From the NCBI GenBank assembly GCA_016716265.1, contig JADJWQ010000005.1, positions 40,777 to 104,776 on the forward strand: a DNA stretch of 64,000 nucleotides, in the 5' to 3' direction. This DNA comes from Planctomycetota bacterium. GTDB lineage: Bacteria; Planctomycetota; UBA1135; UBA2386. Positions 1 to 8,375 of the stretch are shown piece by piece. A program made the translations under genes and the position numbers. Numbering within the stretch: position 1 is the first letter of the stretch; every line of letters starts with the position of its first letter. The notes under the pieces were generated by a model. It did no database searches. It saw only the letters and a program-made list of their open reading frames with translations, and was not told the origin of the DNA.

Positions 1-689
1 CGCACATCGACGAGATCGTCGTCGTCGACAACAACTGCTCGGACCGCACCGCGGAGATCGCCCGGGCGGCCGGCGCGCGCGTCGTGCAGGAGTCGCGGCC
101 CGGCTACGGCGCCGCCCTGCTGCGCGGCATGTCCGAAGCGAAGGGCGATCTGCTCGTGCTGACCGAGGCCGACGGCTCGTTCGCGGCGCGCGACGTCGAG
201 AAGCTGCTGATCTACCTCGACGACGCCGGCATGGTGATGGGCACGCGCACCACGCGGCAGATGGTCGAACAGGGCGCGAACATGCGGTTCCTGCTGCGCT
301 GGGGGAACGTGTTCATGGCGAAGCTCCTCCAGCTCCTGTGGCTGCGCCCCGACGAGCCGCGCTTCACCGACGTCGGCTGCACGTTCCGCGCGCTGACCCG
401 CGACACCTTCGAGGCGATCCGGCCGCGGCTGACGCAGACCGGGCCGGCGTTCTCGCCCGAGATGATGTGCGCTGCGCTGATCGAGAGGCGCCGTGTCATC
501 GAGATTCCGGTCACCTACCGGCAGCGCGCCGGCGGCGAGTCGAAGCACTCGGATTCGTTCCGCCGGCAGGCGCGCACGGCGTGGTCGATGTTCAAGGCGA
601 TCGTGCGGAAGCGCCTCGGCTCGCTGTTCGGGCCCCGCATCAAGGCGAATTCACCGAGGACGGCGCCCCGCCCACAACCCGAGCAGTAG
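1..689 (+). CDS. Family 2 glycosyltransferase, 5' end outside window
   Basis: The open frame is already running at base 3 (visible start HIDEIVVVDNNCSDRTAEIA), so the start lies upstream of the window and about 228 residues are visible. The VVVDNNCSDRT block is the nucleotide-sugar-binding Asp region of GT-A fold GT2 enzymes, and DGSF further on fits the second acidic site. The part seen resembles dolichol-phosphate-mannose-synthase-like transferases that move a sugar from a nucleotide donor to a lipid or glycan acceptor at the membrane. The GTG at 84 is not a credible start because the conserved Asp motif lies before it. The gene heads a plus-strand set with an oxidoreductase and two methyltransferases, which suggests surface glycan or glycolipid synthesis. 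The acceptor cannot be read from sequence. Confidence 0.85.
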   Translation, partial: HIDEIVVVDNNCSDRTAEIARAAGARVVQESRPGYGAALLRGMSEAKGDLLVLTEADGSFAARDVEKLLIYLDDAGMVMGTRTTRQMVEQGANMRFLLRWGNVFMAKLLQLLWLRPDEPRFTDVGCTFRALTRDTFEAIRPRLTQTGPAFSPEMMCAALIERRRVIEIPVTYRQRAGGESKHSDSFRRQARTAWSMFKAIVRKRLGSLFGPRIKANSPRTAPRPQPEQ

Positions 690-694
690 ACTTC

Positions 695-715
695 CGGGCT
701 CCCCTCCGGAGCCCG
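695..715 (+). terminator. Hairpin after the glycosyltransferase gene
   Basis: Six bases after the stop codon an 8-bp perfect stem (cgggctcc / ggagcccg) with a 5-nt loop can form. There is no T-run, so this could be a hairpin-only or Rho-assisted terminator. About 230 bp without a gene follow before the next start. Confidence 0.35.
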
Positions 716-944
716 AGGATCCGCTGGCGCCGAGCGCTCCCGCGGGGCGTCCCTGCCAGGGCGCGGACGCCGCCGACCTGAAGGTCCCGGTCCGGCCGGC
801 CGACAACAGGGTCGGCAGCGCCCGTCGTGACTCCCGAGCCCGGCCGCGGATCCTCGCCGTCCTTGCCGGACCCTCGGCTCCGAACCAACGCACTCCACTG
901 AACCCGCACCACGGAACGCGCACCCCGGAACCCGCAGCACGGTC

Positions 945-2372
945 ATGAGCAGCCACGTCGTCATCCTCGGTGGAGGCCTCGCAGGCCTGTCCTGCGGCTA
1001 CGAGCTGGTCCAGCGAGGCAACCGCGTCACGATCCTGGAGCGCGAGCCACACGTCGGCGGCATGGCATCGTCGTTCGTCGAGGACGGCGACGAGTACTGG
1101 ACGCAGGACTTCGGGCCGCACCGCTTCCACAGCCAGGACAAGAACCTGATCCAGCACGTGCGCGACATCCTCGGCGACAACATCGTCACCGCGGAGCGCC
1201 TGTCGCGGATCGTCCTGTTCGGCAAGTTCTTCGACTACCCGCTGGTCACCAAGAACGTGCTGAAGAGCATGCCGCGCCTGCTGCTGATCAAGGCATTGCT
1301 CGACTACGCGTGGGTGCGGTTCTGCGACAAGACGCGGCTACGGCGCTACGACGAGAAGACCTTCGAGGGCTGGGTCACGCGGCGCTTCGGCAAGACGCTC
1401 TACAAGATCTTCTTCGGCCAGTACACCGAGAAGGCCTGGGGCATGTCGCCGAGCCTGATCTCGTCCGACTGGGCGAGCCAGCGCATCACGGTGCTCGGCC
1501 TGTGGGACACGATCAAGAAGACGCTGCGCCGCCCGAAGGCCGGCGAGACGCCGCGCACGCTCGTCAAGAGCTTCATCTATCCGAAGTACGGCGGCATCGG
1601 TGAGCTGGCGCGCGGCTATGCGCGACGCATCGAGGAATCGGGCACCGGCTCGCAGGTGCTCACCAATGCACCGGCGGTGAAGATCCACCGCGACGGCATG
1701 CGCGTCACCGGCATCGAATACGGCAAGCACGAGCGCCAACGGATCGAGGCCGACGCCTACGTCAACACGATCCCGGTCACGGCCCTGGCGGCGGCGCTGG
1801 CGCCGAAGGCGCCGGACGAGGTGCTGAAGGCGGCGCGGTCGCTCGAGTACGTCTCGATCGTGTTCGTCTACCTGAAGCTGAACCGGCCGAGCGTCAGCCC
1901 GGACAGCTGGGTCTACCTGCCGGAGAAGCACCTGACCGTGCACCGGATCTCGGAGTTCAAGAACTTCAGCCCGTTCTGCGCCCCGCGCGACAAGACGCTG
2001 ATCTGCGCCGAGATCACCTGCCGCCGCGGCGACGAGATCTGGCGCGCGAGCGCCGACGAGCTGCGCGCGATCGCCGCGCGCGACCTCGCTTCGGTCGGCC
2101 TGATCCAGGAGAGCGACGTCATCGACGCGCAGATCCGGAAGATCCCGTTCGCCTATCCGGTGTACGATCTCGACTACCGGTCCCACCTGGAGCCGGTGAT
2201 GGATTACGTCGGTCGCCTCCAGAACCTGCAGACGACCGGCCGCCAGGGCAACTACCGCTACAACAACATGGACCAGTCGGTCGAGATGGGCCGCAAGCTG
2301 GGCCAGGAGCTCGCCACCGGCGTGCAGACCGGCCACGCGGCCGTCGCGACCGGCAAGGAGTACTTCGGTTGA
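945..2372 (+). CDS. FAD-dependent oxidoreductase (amine-oxidase/UDP-galactopyranose-mutase-like)
   Basis: 475 residues. The N-terminus has a textbook dinucleotide-binding fold (VVILGGGLAGLSCGYEL followed by an acidic ILERE), then a VGGMASSF segment as in the protoporphyrinogen-oxidase/UDP-galactopyranose-mutase superfamily. The middle (FGPHRFHS, FFGQYTEKAWG) is typical of the FAD proteins found in O-antigen and surface-glycan clusters. It probably binds FAD non-covalently and acts on a sugar nucleotide or lipid-linked substrate in the cytoplasm, but the substrate is unknown. The ATG at 945 places the Rossmann motif at the very N-terminus, as usual. The stop overlaps the TTG start of the following methyltransferase by four bases, so the two are probably translationally coupled. 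Confidence 0.85.
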   Translation: MSSHVVILGGGLAGLSCGYELVQRGNRVTILEREPHVGGMASSFVEDGDEYWTQDFGPHRFHSQDKNLIQHVRDILGDNIVTAERLSRIVLFGKFFDYPLVTKNVLKSMPRLLLIKALLDYAWVRFCDKTRLRRYDEKTFEGWVTRRFGKTLYKIFFGQYTEKAWGMSPSLISSDWASQRITVLGLWDTIKKTLRRPKAGETPRTLVKSFIYPKYGGIGELARGYARRIEESGTGSQVLTNAPAVKIHRDGMRVTGIEYGKHERQRIEADAYVNTIPVTALAAALAPKAPDEVLKAARSLEYVSIVFVYLKLNRPSVSPDSWVYLPEKHLTVHRISEFKNFSPFCAPRDKTLICAEITCRRGDEIWRASADELRAIAARDLASVGLIQESDVIDAQIRKIPFAYPVYDLDYRSHLEPVMDYVGRLQNLQTTGRQGNYRYNNMDQSVEMGRKLGQELATGVQTGHAAVATGKEYFG

Positions 2373-3310
2373 GCGACGCGGAGTCCGACGACCCGAGGCT
2401 CGTCCACGTCACGACCTGCCAGCTCTGCGGCAGCGACCGGTCGACGCTGCATTTCGCGGAGCCGCCCTACAAGGTGCTGCGCTGCGACGGCTGCGGGCTC
2501 GTCTACGTGACCCCGCGCTGGAGCGATGACGCCCTGCGCGAGGTCTACGGCGAGGACTACTGGCGCAGCGACAGCCCGAAGACCAAGGGCTACGCCGACT
2601 ACGCGAGCGAGGCGGAGCTGTACCTGAAGACGTTCCGCCGCCGCACGCGGCTCGTGCGGCGCTACCTGCCGACCGATCGACCCGCGCGGATCCTCGACGT
2701 CGGCTGCGCCGCCGGCTACTTCCTGCGCGTGATGCAGGACCTCGGGCACGATGTGCGCGGCGTCGAGGTCTCGGAAGCGATCGCGGGCGACGCGCAGGCG
2801 TCGCTCGGTGCCGAGCGGGTGTGGGTGGGTACGCTCGACAGCGTGCCGCGGGAGCAGCCGGGCTTCGAGCCCGGTAGCTTCGACCTGGTGTCGATGTGGG
2901 ACGTGATCGAGCACGTGCCCGACCCGCAGCAGCTGCTGCGCGATGCGCTCGCGATGCTGCGCCCGACCGGCCACCTGCTCATCGAGACGCAGAACGTCGA
3001 CAGCCGGTTCGCCAACGTGCTCGGGCCCAAGTGGCACCACTACAAGCACGAGGAGCACATCTACCACTTCAATCCGCACACGATCCGGATGGTCCTCGAC
3101 CAGGCCGGCTTCGACGTGGCGCGGCTGACCAGCGCGTTCGGCGGCAAGTACGTGTCGTTCGGCTTCATCGCGGAGCGCGCCGCGCGCCTCAATCGCCTCG
3201 CGAGTCTCGCATTGAAGCCGCTCGCGGCGTTCAAACGCGCGAACGTCTACCTGAACTTCCGCGACGAGATGGTGGTCGTCGCGAAGCCCAAGGCCGCCGC
3301 GACGGCGTGA
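2369..3310 (+). CDS. Class I SAM methyltransferase with N-terminal zinc ribbon
   Basis: 313 residues from a TTG start that overlaps the previous stop (TTGA). Residues about 13-45 hold two CxxC pairs (CQLCG and CDGCG), a putative zinc ribbon common in methyltransferases of glycan and secondary-metabolite clusters. Motif I of the Rossmann methyltransferase fold is ILDVGCAAGYFL, followed by an acidic GVEVSE and a DLVSMWDVIEHV motif IV region. It probably transfers a methyl group from S-adenosylmethionine to a sugar or lipid acceptor. The tight coupling with the FAD oxidoreductase and the second methyltransferase 30 bp downstream supports one operon and a shared pathway. Confidence 0.85.
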   Translation: MSDAESDDPRLVHVTTCQLCGSDRSTLHFAEPPYKVLRCDGCGLVYVTPRWSDDALREVYGEDYWRSDSPKTKGYADYASEAELYLKTFRRRTRLVRRYLPTDRPARILDVGCAAGYFLRVMQDLGHDVRGVEVSEAIAGDAQASLGAERVWVGTLDSVPREQPGFEPGSFDLVSMWDVIEHVPDPQQLLRDALAMLRPTGHLLIETQNVDSRFANVLGPKWHHYKHEEHIYHFNPHTIRMVLDQAGFDVARLTSAFGGKYVSFGFIAERAARLNRLASLALKPLAAFKRANVYLNFRDEMVVVAKPKAAATA

Positions 3311-3340
3311 GGACCCGATCGGGCCCCCCGGCACACGACG

Positions 3341-4108
3341 ATGGAAGCGACCGTCTACGACCAGTTCGCACAGCTCGAGGAACGGCACTTCTGGTTCCGG
3401 GGCCGGCGGCAGATCTTCTTCGACCTGCTCGACCGGGTGATCGGTGACCGCCGCGGTCTCGACGTCCTCGAGATCGGCTGCGGCCCCGGCGGCATGCTGC
3501 CGTCGCTCGCGAAGTACGGCCGGGTCCACGCGCTCGACATCAGCCACGACGCGATGCGCTACTGCCACCGCCGTGGCTTCCACCGGGTCGTGACCGGCTC
3601 CGGTCTGGAGCTGCCGTTCGCCGACGCGTGCTTCGACCTCGTCGCGCTGTTCGATGCGATCGAGCACATCCCCGACGACCGCCGCGTGCTCGACGAGGTG
3701 CGCCGCGTGCTCCGGCCCGGCGGCGTCGTGTTCATCTCGGTGCCCGCCTACCAGTTCCTGTATTCGCAGAACGATCGGCTCGTGCACCACCAGCGGCGCT
3801 ACACGCGGCCGCAGCTGCGCACCCGGATGCTCGAGGCCGGCCTCGAGCCGCTGAAGATCTCCTACTTCAACACCTTCCTGTTCCCGCTGATCCTGCCGGC
3901 GGTGATGGTGCTGAAGGCGAAGGAGCGGTTCGTCGGCCTGCCCGAGAACCAGACCAACCTCAGCCACGAGTTCCCGAAGGCCCTCAGCGACCTGTTCGCG
4001 TGGTTCATGGGCTCCGAGCGCTGGCTGCTGCGGCACACCGAGTTCCCGTTCGGCCACTCGCTGATCGGGATGGGTCGCGTCGCCGACGGCGCGCGGGCAT
4101 CCGCGTGA
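3341..4108 (+). CDS. Class I SAM-dependent methyltransferase
   Basis: 255 residues. Motif I is VLEIGCGPGGMLPSL, followed by HALDISHDAM, FDLVALFDAIEHI and a VLRPGG loop, all standard for methyltransf_11/12-type enzymes. The N-terminus (YDQFAQLEERHFWFRGR) is characteristic of a subgroup found next to polyprenyl-glycan glycosyltransferases. The C-terminus is hydrophobic (TFLFPLILPAVMVL), which may give membrane association. It follows the zinc-ribbon methyltransferase by 30 bp in the same direction, so it is very likely co-transcribed. The substrate is unknown. Confidence 0.85.
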   Translation: MEATVYDQFAQLEERHFWFRGRRQIFFDLLDRVIGDRRGLDVLEIGCGPGGMLPSLAKYGRVHALDISHDAMRYCHRRGFHRVVTGSGLELPFADACFDLVALFDAIEHIPDDRRVLDEVRRVLRPGGVVFISVPAYQFLYSQNDRLVHHQRRYTRPQLRTRMLEAGLEPLKISYFNTFLFPLILPAVMVLKAKERFVGLPENQTNLSHEFPKALSDLFAWFMGSERWLLRHTEFPFGHSLIGMGRVADGARASA

Positions 4109-4131
4109 GGCGGCGCGGCGAAGCCGGGGGC

Positions 4132-4551
4132 ATGTCGAGTCAGCCCGAGTTCACGCTGCTGTACGACAGCGAGTGCCCGATGTGCCGGCGCGAGGTCGAG
4201 TGGCTGTTGCGGCGCGACCGGCACGGCCGGCTGGCCGCCGTCGACATCATGGCGCCCGGGTTCGACGCGTCGCGCTACGGGCTCGCCGCGGACGACGTGC
4301 ACCGCGAGCTGTGCGGCGTGCTTCCCGACGGCACGATCACGCGCGGCATGGAGTCGATGCGGCGCGCCTGGCGAGCGGCCGGGCTCGGCGCGCTGCTCGC
4401 GCCGACGGCATGGCCCGGCCTGCGGCAGCTCGCCGACCTCGGCTACCGCGTGTTCGCGCGCTACCGCGTCCCGCTCGGCCGACTGCTCGGGCGGCGTTGC
4501 GACAACGGCGCCTGCGCGGTCACGGCGGGCCGGCCGCGCCGGGATCCGTGA
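4132..4551 (+). CDS. DCC-family thiol-disulfide oxidoreductase-like protein (DUF393)
   Basis: 139 residues beginning MSSQPEFTLLYDSECPMCRR. The YDSECPMC segment contains the conserved D-x-x-CPxC redox motif of the DCC/DUF393 family, which has a thioredoxin-like fold, and the length is typical. The biological electron partner is not known for most members. A longer open frame runs upstream, but the ATG at 4132 puts the family motif at its usual position and leaves a 23-bp gap after the methyltransferase. The last 32 bases overlap the end of the convergent PEP-utilising enzyme gene. Confidence 0.8.
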   Translation: MSSQPEFTLLYDSECPMCRREVEWLLRRDRHGRLAAVDIMAPGFDASRYGLAADDVHRELCGVLPDGTITRGMESMRRAWRAAGLGALLAPTAWPGLRQLADLGYRVFARYRVPLGRLLGRRCDNGACAVTAGRPRRDP

Positions 4552-6727
4552 GCGGCGTCACCGTTCCGGCGCGCGCATCGACGCGCACGCGCTGACCGTC
4601 GCGCAGCGCGCGCGACGCGTCGCGCAGATCGGTGATCGCCGGCACGCCGGCCTCGCGCAGCACGATCGAGCCGTGCGACAGCTCGCCGCCGAGCTCGACG
4701 AGCACCGCAGCGACGCGGCAGAACAGCGGGATCCAGCCGGCGTCGACCGCGGGCGCGACCAGGATGATCGGTGCCCCGTCGACGGCGTCGGGAGGCTCGG
4801 CGGTCGGGTCGCTCACGAGCCACGCGCGGCCTTCGACGACGCCGGCCGTCAGCCCGAGCCCGCGCAGCGTATCGTCGCTGCCGGCCGCATCGGCGACCGC
4901 GAGCAGGCCGCGGCGCCGGAACAGGTCGGGCAGCGGCGCGGCCGCGAACGCGGCCTGGTCGGCGCGTCGCTCGGCCCAGGTCGCGGCGTCGACCCCCGGT
5001 CCCGCGTCGACCGCGCGCAGGTCGTCGGCCGACAGATCCCACACGGCCTCGGGCGCCGGCAGCCGGCCGGACTCCGCCGCGCGCACCGCGAGCTCGGCGA
5101 GCCTCGCGCGCAGCGATCCGAACGCGCGCATCGCGTCGTCGCGCAGCCGCTCGCGCGCCGCGAGCGGCCCGCGCGCGAGCCACCACAGCGGCGCGGCCAG
5201 CCGGCCGAGCACGCCGAGCGGCGGCCGGCCGGACACCGCCGCTGTACCCGGCGCCACGAGCGCACGCAGCAGGGGCCCCGGCTCGTCGGCGAACCGCGGG
5301 CGCGCGACGTCGCTCTCGAACGGGCCGCGGTGGCCGTGGCGCGCGAGCAGCTCGGCGACGGCGGCGCGCGTATCCGGCTCGGCGGGCAGCCGCCCTGCGC
5401 GCATGCGCTCGCGGTCCGCCGCGCTCGGCGCGAGCGACGCGCGCAATCGCTGCAACTCGTCCAGCAGCAGGGTCGACGCCGTGCGGTGGCGCGCCGACCA
5501 CGCCTGCAGCACCCCGAGCCACCGCAGGAGCGCGAGCGGCAGCGACATCGCGGCGGTCAGCGCGAACATGCCGTGGACGAGCTCGACGTAGCAGGCGCCA
5601 AGCGCGTCGAGCGTCGCACGGAAGTCCGTGCAGCGGGCGTCGCTGGCGAGCTCGGCGATCCGTGCAGCAATGCGCCGCGCGTCACGCACCGCGCGCCGCT
5701 GCGCGCGTGACAATCGCCACAATGCCCCCGCACGTCGCAGCATGCGCAAGGGCCGCAATGGGTGACCGGCGAGGTGGTCGCCACCGATCGACGCGGTCAC
5801 CAGCCGCGTCGGCAACCCGAGCCGGCGTAGCGTGTCGATCAACAGCGACAGGTTGATGCGCGGCCTGCCGCGGAACACCTCGAGGAACGGCCGGCCGGCC
5901 GGCAGCCCGGAGTCGTGCGCGCGATACCAGCCGAACAGTGCCTCGGCGCGCTCCGCCATGACCGACACCATCGTGCGCGACGGCAGCTCCGGCAGGATCT
6001 CCTTGTGGTTCGCGACGGTGAACAGCTCGTCGCGACCCGGCGACGCGGTCACCGGACGGCATTGCAGGAGCCAGCAGCGCCTACCGTCGTCCGCCCACTC
6101 GACGTCGTGATCGCCGGGCCCGAATACGCGCCGGACGGCGCGCAGCAACCGTTGCAGGCGCGCCAGGAACGGCTCGGCGGCGGTCGGACGTTCGAGCGGC
6201 TCGAGCTTCGGCAGCTCGCAGCGGACGCCGGCCCGGCGGCCGGCGACGAGTCCGTCGGCGGTCCCGTCGACCCACTCGACCAGGTCGTCCTCGAAGTCCG
6301 CCTCGGTGAAGGCGACCCCGGCGTGGCGTGCAGCCACCATCCGCTGCACCAGCACGTCGCAGCGCCCGGGCACCAGCGCGGGGATGCGGGTCGCCGAGTC
6401 GACCACGCGCCCGATCGCCGCCGCCAGTGCGCGGTCGTCGGCCGCATCGACGCCGAGCTCGCTGTGGAACGCCCCGGCGAGGCTGCGCGCCGTGCCGTCC
6501 TCGCTGCGGAATGCCGAGCGGACCGCCACCTGCCCGCGCCGCAACCGTGCCGGCAGGGCCGCGACGAGCGCACTGCAGTCGGCGTGCTGCGGTGCGTCGA
6601 CGAGCAGCAAGCCGCCGTCGGGCACCGGTAGACCGGACCGGCTCGCGGCGTGCAACCGCGCTGCCTTGCGACCGACGGCGGCCGGCCAGTCCCGGCCACC
6701 GAGCGGGACGAACGCGCCCTCGATCAT
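4520..6727 (-). CDS. PEP-utilising enzyme (PEP-synthase / rifampicin-phosphotransferase-like)
   Basis: 735 residues. The N-terminal third looks like the ATP-grasp domain of PEP synthase (PPDK_N): VGRKAARLHAASRSGLPVPDG, then VAVRSAFRSEDGTARSLAGA, and later a DVEWADDGRRCWLLQCRPV strand typical of the end of this domain. The C-terminal part carries the swivelling phosphohistidine domain, with GELSHGSIVLREAGVPAI placing the phosphorylated His near residue 685. There is no C-terminal PEP/pyruvate TIM barrel, so the order fits the rifampicin-phosphotransferase-like subfamily rather than true PpsA. It should transfer phosphate from ATP via His to an unidentified small molecule. Its ATG overlaps the hydrolase stop by four bases, so the two form a pair. 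Confidence 0.75.
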   Translation of the reverse strand: MIEGAFVPLGGRDWPAAVGRKAARLHAASRSGLPVPDGGLLLVDAPQHADCSALVAALPARLRRGQVAVRSAFRSEDGTARSLAGAFHSELGVDAADDRALAAAIGRVVDSATRIPALVPGRCDVLVQRMVAARHAGVAFTEADFEDDLVEWVDGTADGLVAGRRAGVRCELPKLEPLERPTAAEPFLARLQRLLRAVRRVFGPGDHDVEWADDGRRCWLLQCRPVTASPGRDELFTVANHKEILPELPSRTMVSVMAERAEALFGWYRAHDSGLPAGRPFLEVFRGRPRINLSLLIDTLRRLGLPTRLVTASIGGDHLAGHPLRPLRMLRRAGALWRLSRAQRRAVRDARRIAARIAELASDARCTDFRATLDALGACYVELVHGMFALTAAMSLPLALLRWLGVLQAWSARHRTASTLLLDELQRLRASLAPSAADRERMRAGRLPAEPDTRAAVAELLARHGHRGPFESDVARPRFADEPGPLLRALVAPGTAAVSGRPPLGVLGRLAAPLWWLARGPLAARERLRDDAMRAFGSLRARLAELAVRAAESGRLPAPEAVWDLSADDLRAVDAGPGVDAATWAERRADQAAFAAAPLPDLFRRRGLLAVADAAGSDDTLRGLGLTAGVVEGRAWLVSDPTAEPPDAVDGAPIILVAPAVDAGWIPLFCRVAAVLVELGGELSHGSIVLREAGVPAITDLRDASRALRDGQRVRVDARAGTVTPLTDPGAAGPP

Positions 6728-7500
6728 CGCGCGAGCTCCGCGACCAGCCCGGTCGCGAGGTCGGCGATCCGGCGCGCGTAGTCGTCGGGCTCCTCGAGCA
6801 TCGGGAAGTGATCCCAGTCGGGCACGACGACCGTGCGCGCCGCTGGCAGCAGGGCCGCGAAGTCGGCGCTCTGGTCGGCGGTCAATACGCGCTCACGACC
6901 ACCCCACAGCAGCACGGCCGGCACGTCGACCGGGCGCAGCGACGCGAACCAGGCCGGGGTGTACCAGTCGAAGGCGTGCCCGAACGCCGCGCAGTCGCGG
7001 TAGCCGGCGAAGAAGCGCGCGTCGACGTCCGGCGCGAGCGGCGCGCGGAACAGCCAACGCCGCCACAGCGGCCGGAGCAGACGCGCGCCGAGCGCCCGGC
7101 GCACGCAGCCGCGCACGACGCGCGGCCGCATCAATCGCGGGAACCGGCGCTGCTCGAGGCGCGCACCGACCGGCGCGTGCAGCAGCAGCGCGTCGAGCGC
7201 GTCGCGGTGCCGCTGCGCGAGCTCCAGCGCGAGCGAGCCACCGATCCCGTGGCCGAGTACGATCCGCGGCCTGGTCAGCTCGCCGAGCGCCGCGAGCGCC
7301 GACTCGACCTGGCCCGCGAGCGTCGCGCCGCGCGGGCCGAGCGGCCGCCCGTCGAAGCCCGGCAGCGTGACGGCGTGCAGCGCGCCCGGCGCGAAGCGGG
7401 CCGCGATCGCGTCGAAGCGCACCGCACCACCACCGTTGCCGTGCAGCGCGAGGATGGTCGCGCCGGGCGGCAGCCGAATCGTTCCCGCTGCCGGGTCCAT
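6724..7500 (-). CDS. Alpha/beta-fold hydrolase
   Basis: 258 residues from the ATG at 7500. The frame is open further upstream, but that extension is Arg-rich and unlike a protein. ILALHGNGG forms the oxyanion-hole region and IVLGHGIGGSLALEL is the nucleophile elbow, in which the usual Ser of GxSxG is a Gly-Ile (GHGIGG), so the canonical nucleophile is apparently missing. A late Asp (LLWGGRERVLTADQ region) and His (PDWDHFPMLEEP) are in the expected places. The gene is coupled by an ATGA overlap to the PEP-utilising enzyme downstream. It could be a non-catalytic or altered hydrolase acting in the same pathway; the substrate is unknown. Confidence 0.75.
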   Translation of the reverse strand: MDPAAGTIRLPPGATILALHGNGGGAVRFDAIAARFAPGALHAVTLPGFDGRPLGPRGATLAGQVESALAALGELTRPRIVLGHGIGGSLALELAQRHRDALDALLLHAPVGARLEQRRFPRLMRPRVVRGCVRRALGARLLRPLWRRWLFRAPLAPDVDARFFAGYRDCAAFGHAFDWYTPAWFASLRPVDVPAVLLWGGRERVLTADQSADFAALLPAARTVVVPDWDHFPMLEEPDDYARRIADLATGLVAELAR

Positions 7501-7688
7501 GCGCGGCGCCTTCGCGACCGCGCGGGCCCCGGATGCGGAGCGCGACCGGCGTGCTCGCATCGGTTTTTCCGGTCGGCGCCGACGTCGGCTTTGCCGGCAG
7601 CGGCATCTCGTCCCAAAGTGCAGGCTCTCCGGCGCGCGCCGCGCGGCGTGCGCCGACCCGTACGCCCAACCCCCACCCAACACGCAAC

Positions 7689-8276
7689 ATGGCCTTCACG
7701 CTCCCGGAGCTCCCCTACTCGAAGGACGCGCTCGCACCGCACATCTCGGCCGAGACCCTCGAGTTCCACCACGGCAAGCACCACAACGCCTACGTCACCA
7801 AGCTGAACAGCCTGATCGAGGGCACCGAGTACGCGGGCATGTCGCTGGTGGACATCGTGCGCAAGGCACCGAAGGGCGGCATCTTCAACAACGCGGCGCA
7901 GGTGTGGAACCACACCTTCTACTGGCACAGCATGGCCCCGAGCGCCGGCGGAGCGCCGACCGGTGCGATCGCGGCCGCGATCAAGGCGCAGTGGGGCTCG
8001 TTCGACGCGTTCAAGACCGAGTTCACGAACACCGCGATCAACACGTTCGGGAGCGGCTGGGCGTGGCTCGTGAAGACCGCGGCCGGCAAGCTGGCGATCG
8101 AGTCGACCTCCAATGCCGAGACGCCGCTCACCGATCCGTCCAAGACGCCGATCCTGACCTGCGACGTCTGGGAGCACGCCTACTACATCGACTACCGCAA
8201 CGCCCGGCCGGGCTACCTCGAGAAGTGGTGGCAGCTCGTCAACTGGGAGTTCGCGAACAAGAACTTCGCGGGCTGA
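7689..8276 (+). CDS. sodB: Superoxide dismutase, Fe/Mn family (Fe-type features)
   Basis: 195 residues, a normal length. The ATG at 7689 gives the classic N-terminus MAFTLPELPYSKDALAPHIS. Metal ligands are visible: the first His in EFHHGKHHNAYV, the second in WNHTFYWHSM, and the Asp/His pair in DVWEHAYYIDYRN. The segment AAQVWNHTFYW is typical of iron-type enzymes. It dismutates superoxide to oxygen and peroxide in the cytoplasm. It stands alone on the plus strand between the alpha/beta hydrolase (divergent, 188 bp away) and a convergent membrane-protein gene. Confidence 0.95.
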   Translation: MAFTLPELPYSKDALAPHISAETLEFHHGKHHNAYVTKLNSLIEGTEYAGMSLVDIVRKAPKGGIFNNAAQVWNHTFYWHSMAPSAGGAPTGAIAAAIKAQWGSFDAFKTEFTNTAINTFGSGWAWLVKTAAGKLAIESTSNAETPLTDPSKTPILTCDVWEHAYYIDYRNARPGYLEKWWQLVNWEFANKNFAG

Positions 8277-8305
8277 CGGCGGCGCACCGGCGGCCGCGCG
8301 AGCCG

Positions 8306-8323
8306 GCTGGCGCTCGCGCCAGC
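8306..8323. terminator. GC-rich hairpin between convergent genes
   Basis: A perfect 8-bp inverted repeat (gctggcgc / gcgccagc) lies 30 bp after the sodB stop, between two convergent genes. It has no T-tract; a role as a bidirectional terminator is inferred only from its position. Confidence 0.3.
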
Positions 8324-8375
8324 GGCGGTCGGGAGCGGACCGGCTGCGACGCGCGCGCCGGCCCGCTGGAGCGAC

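Noticed and set aside
2258..4057. Minus-strand 599-codon open frame
   Set aside because: Antisense to the two methyltransferases; no recognisable domain.
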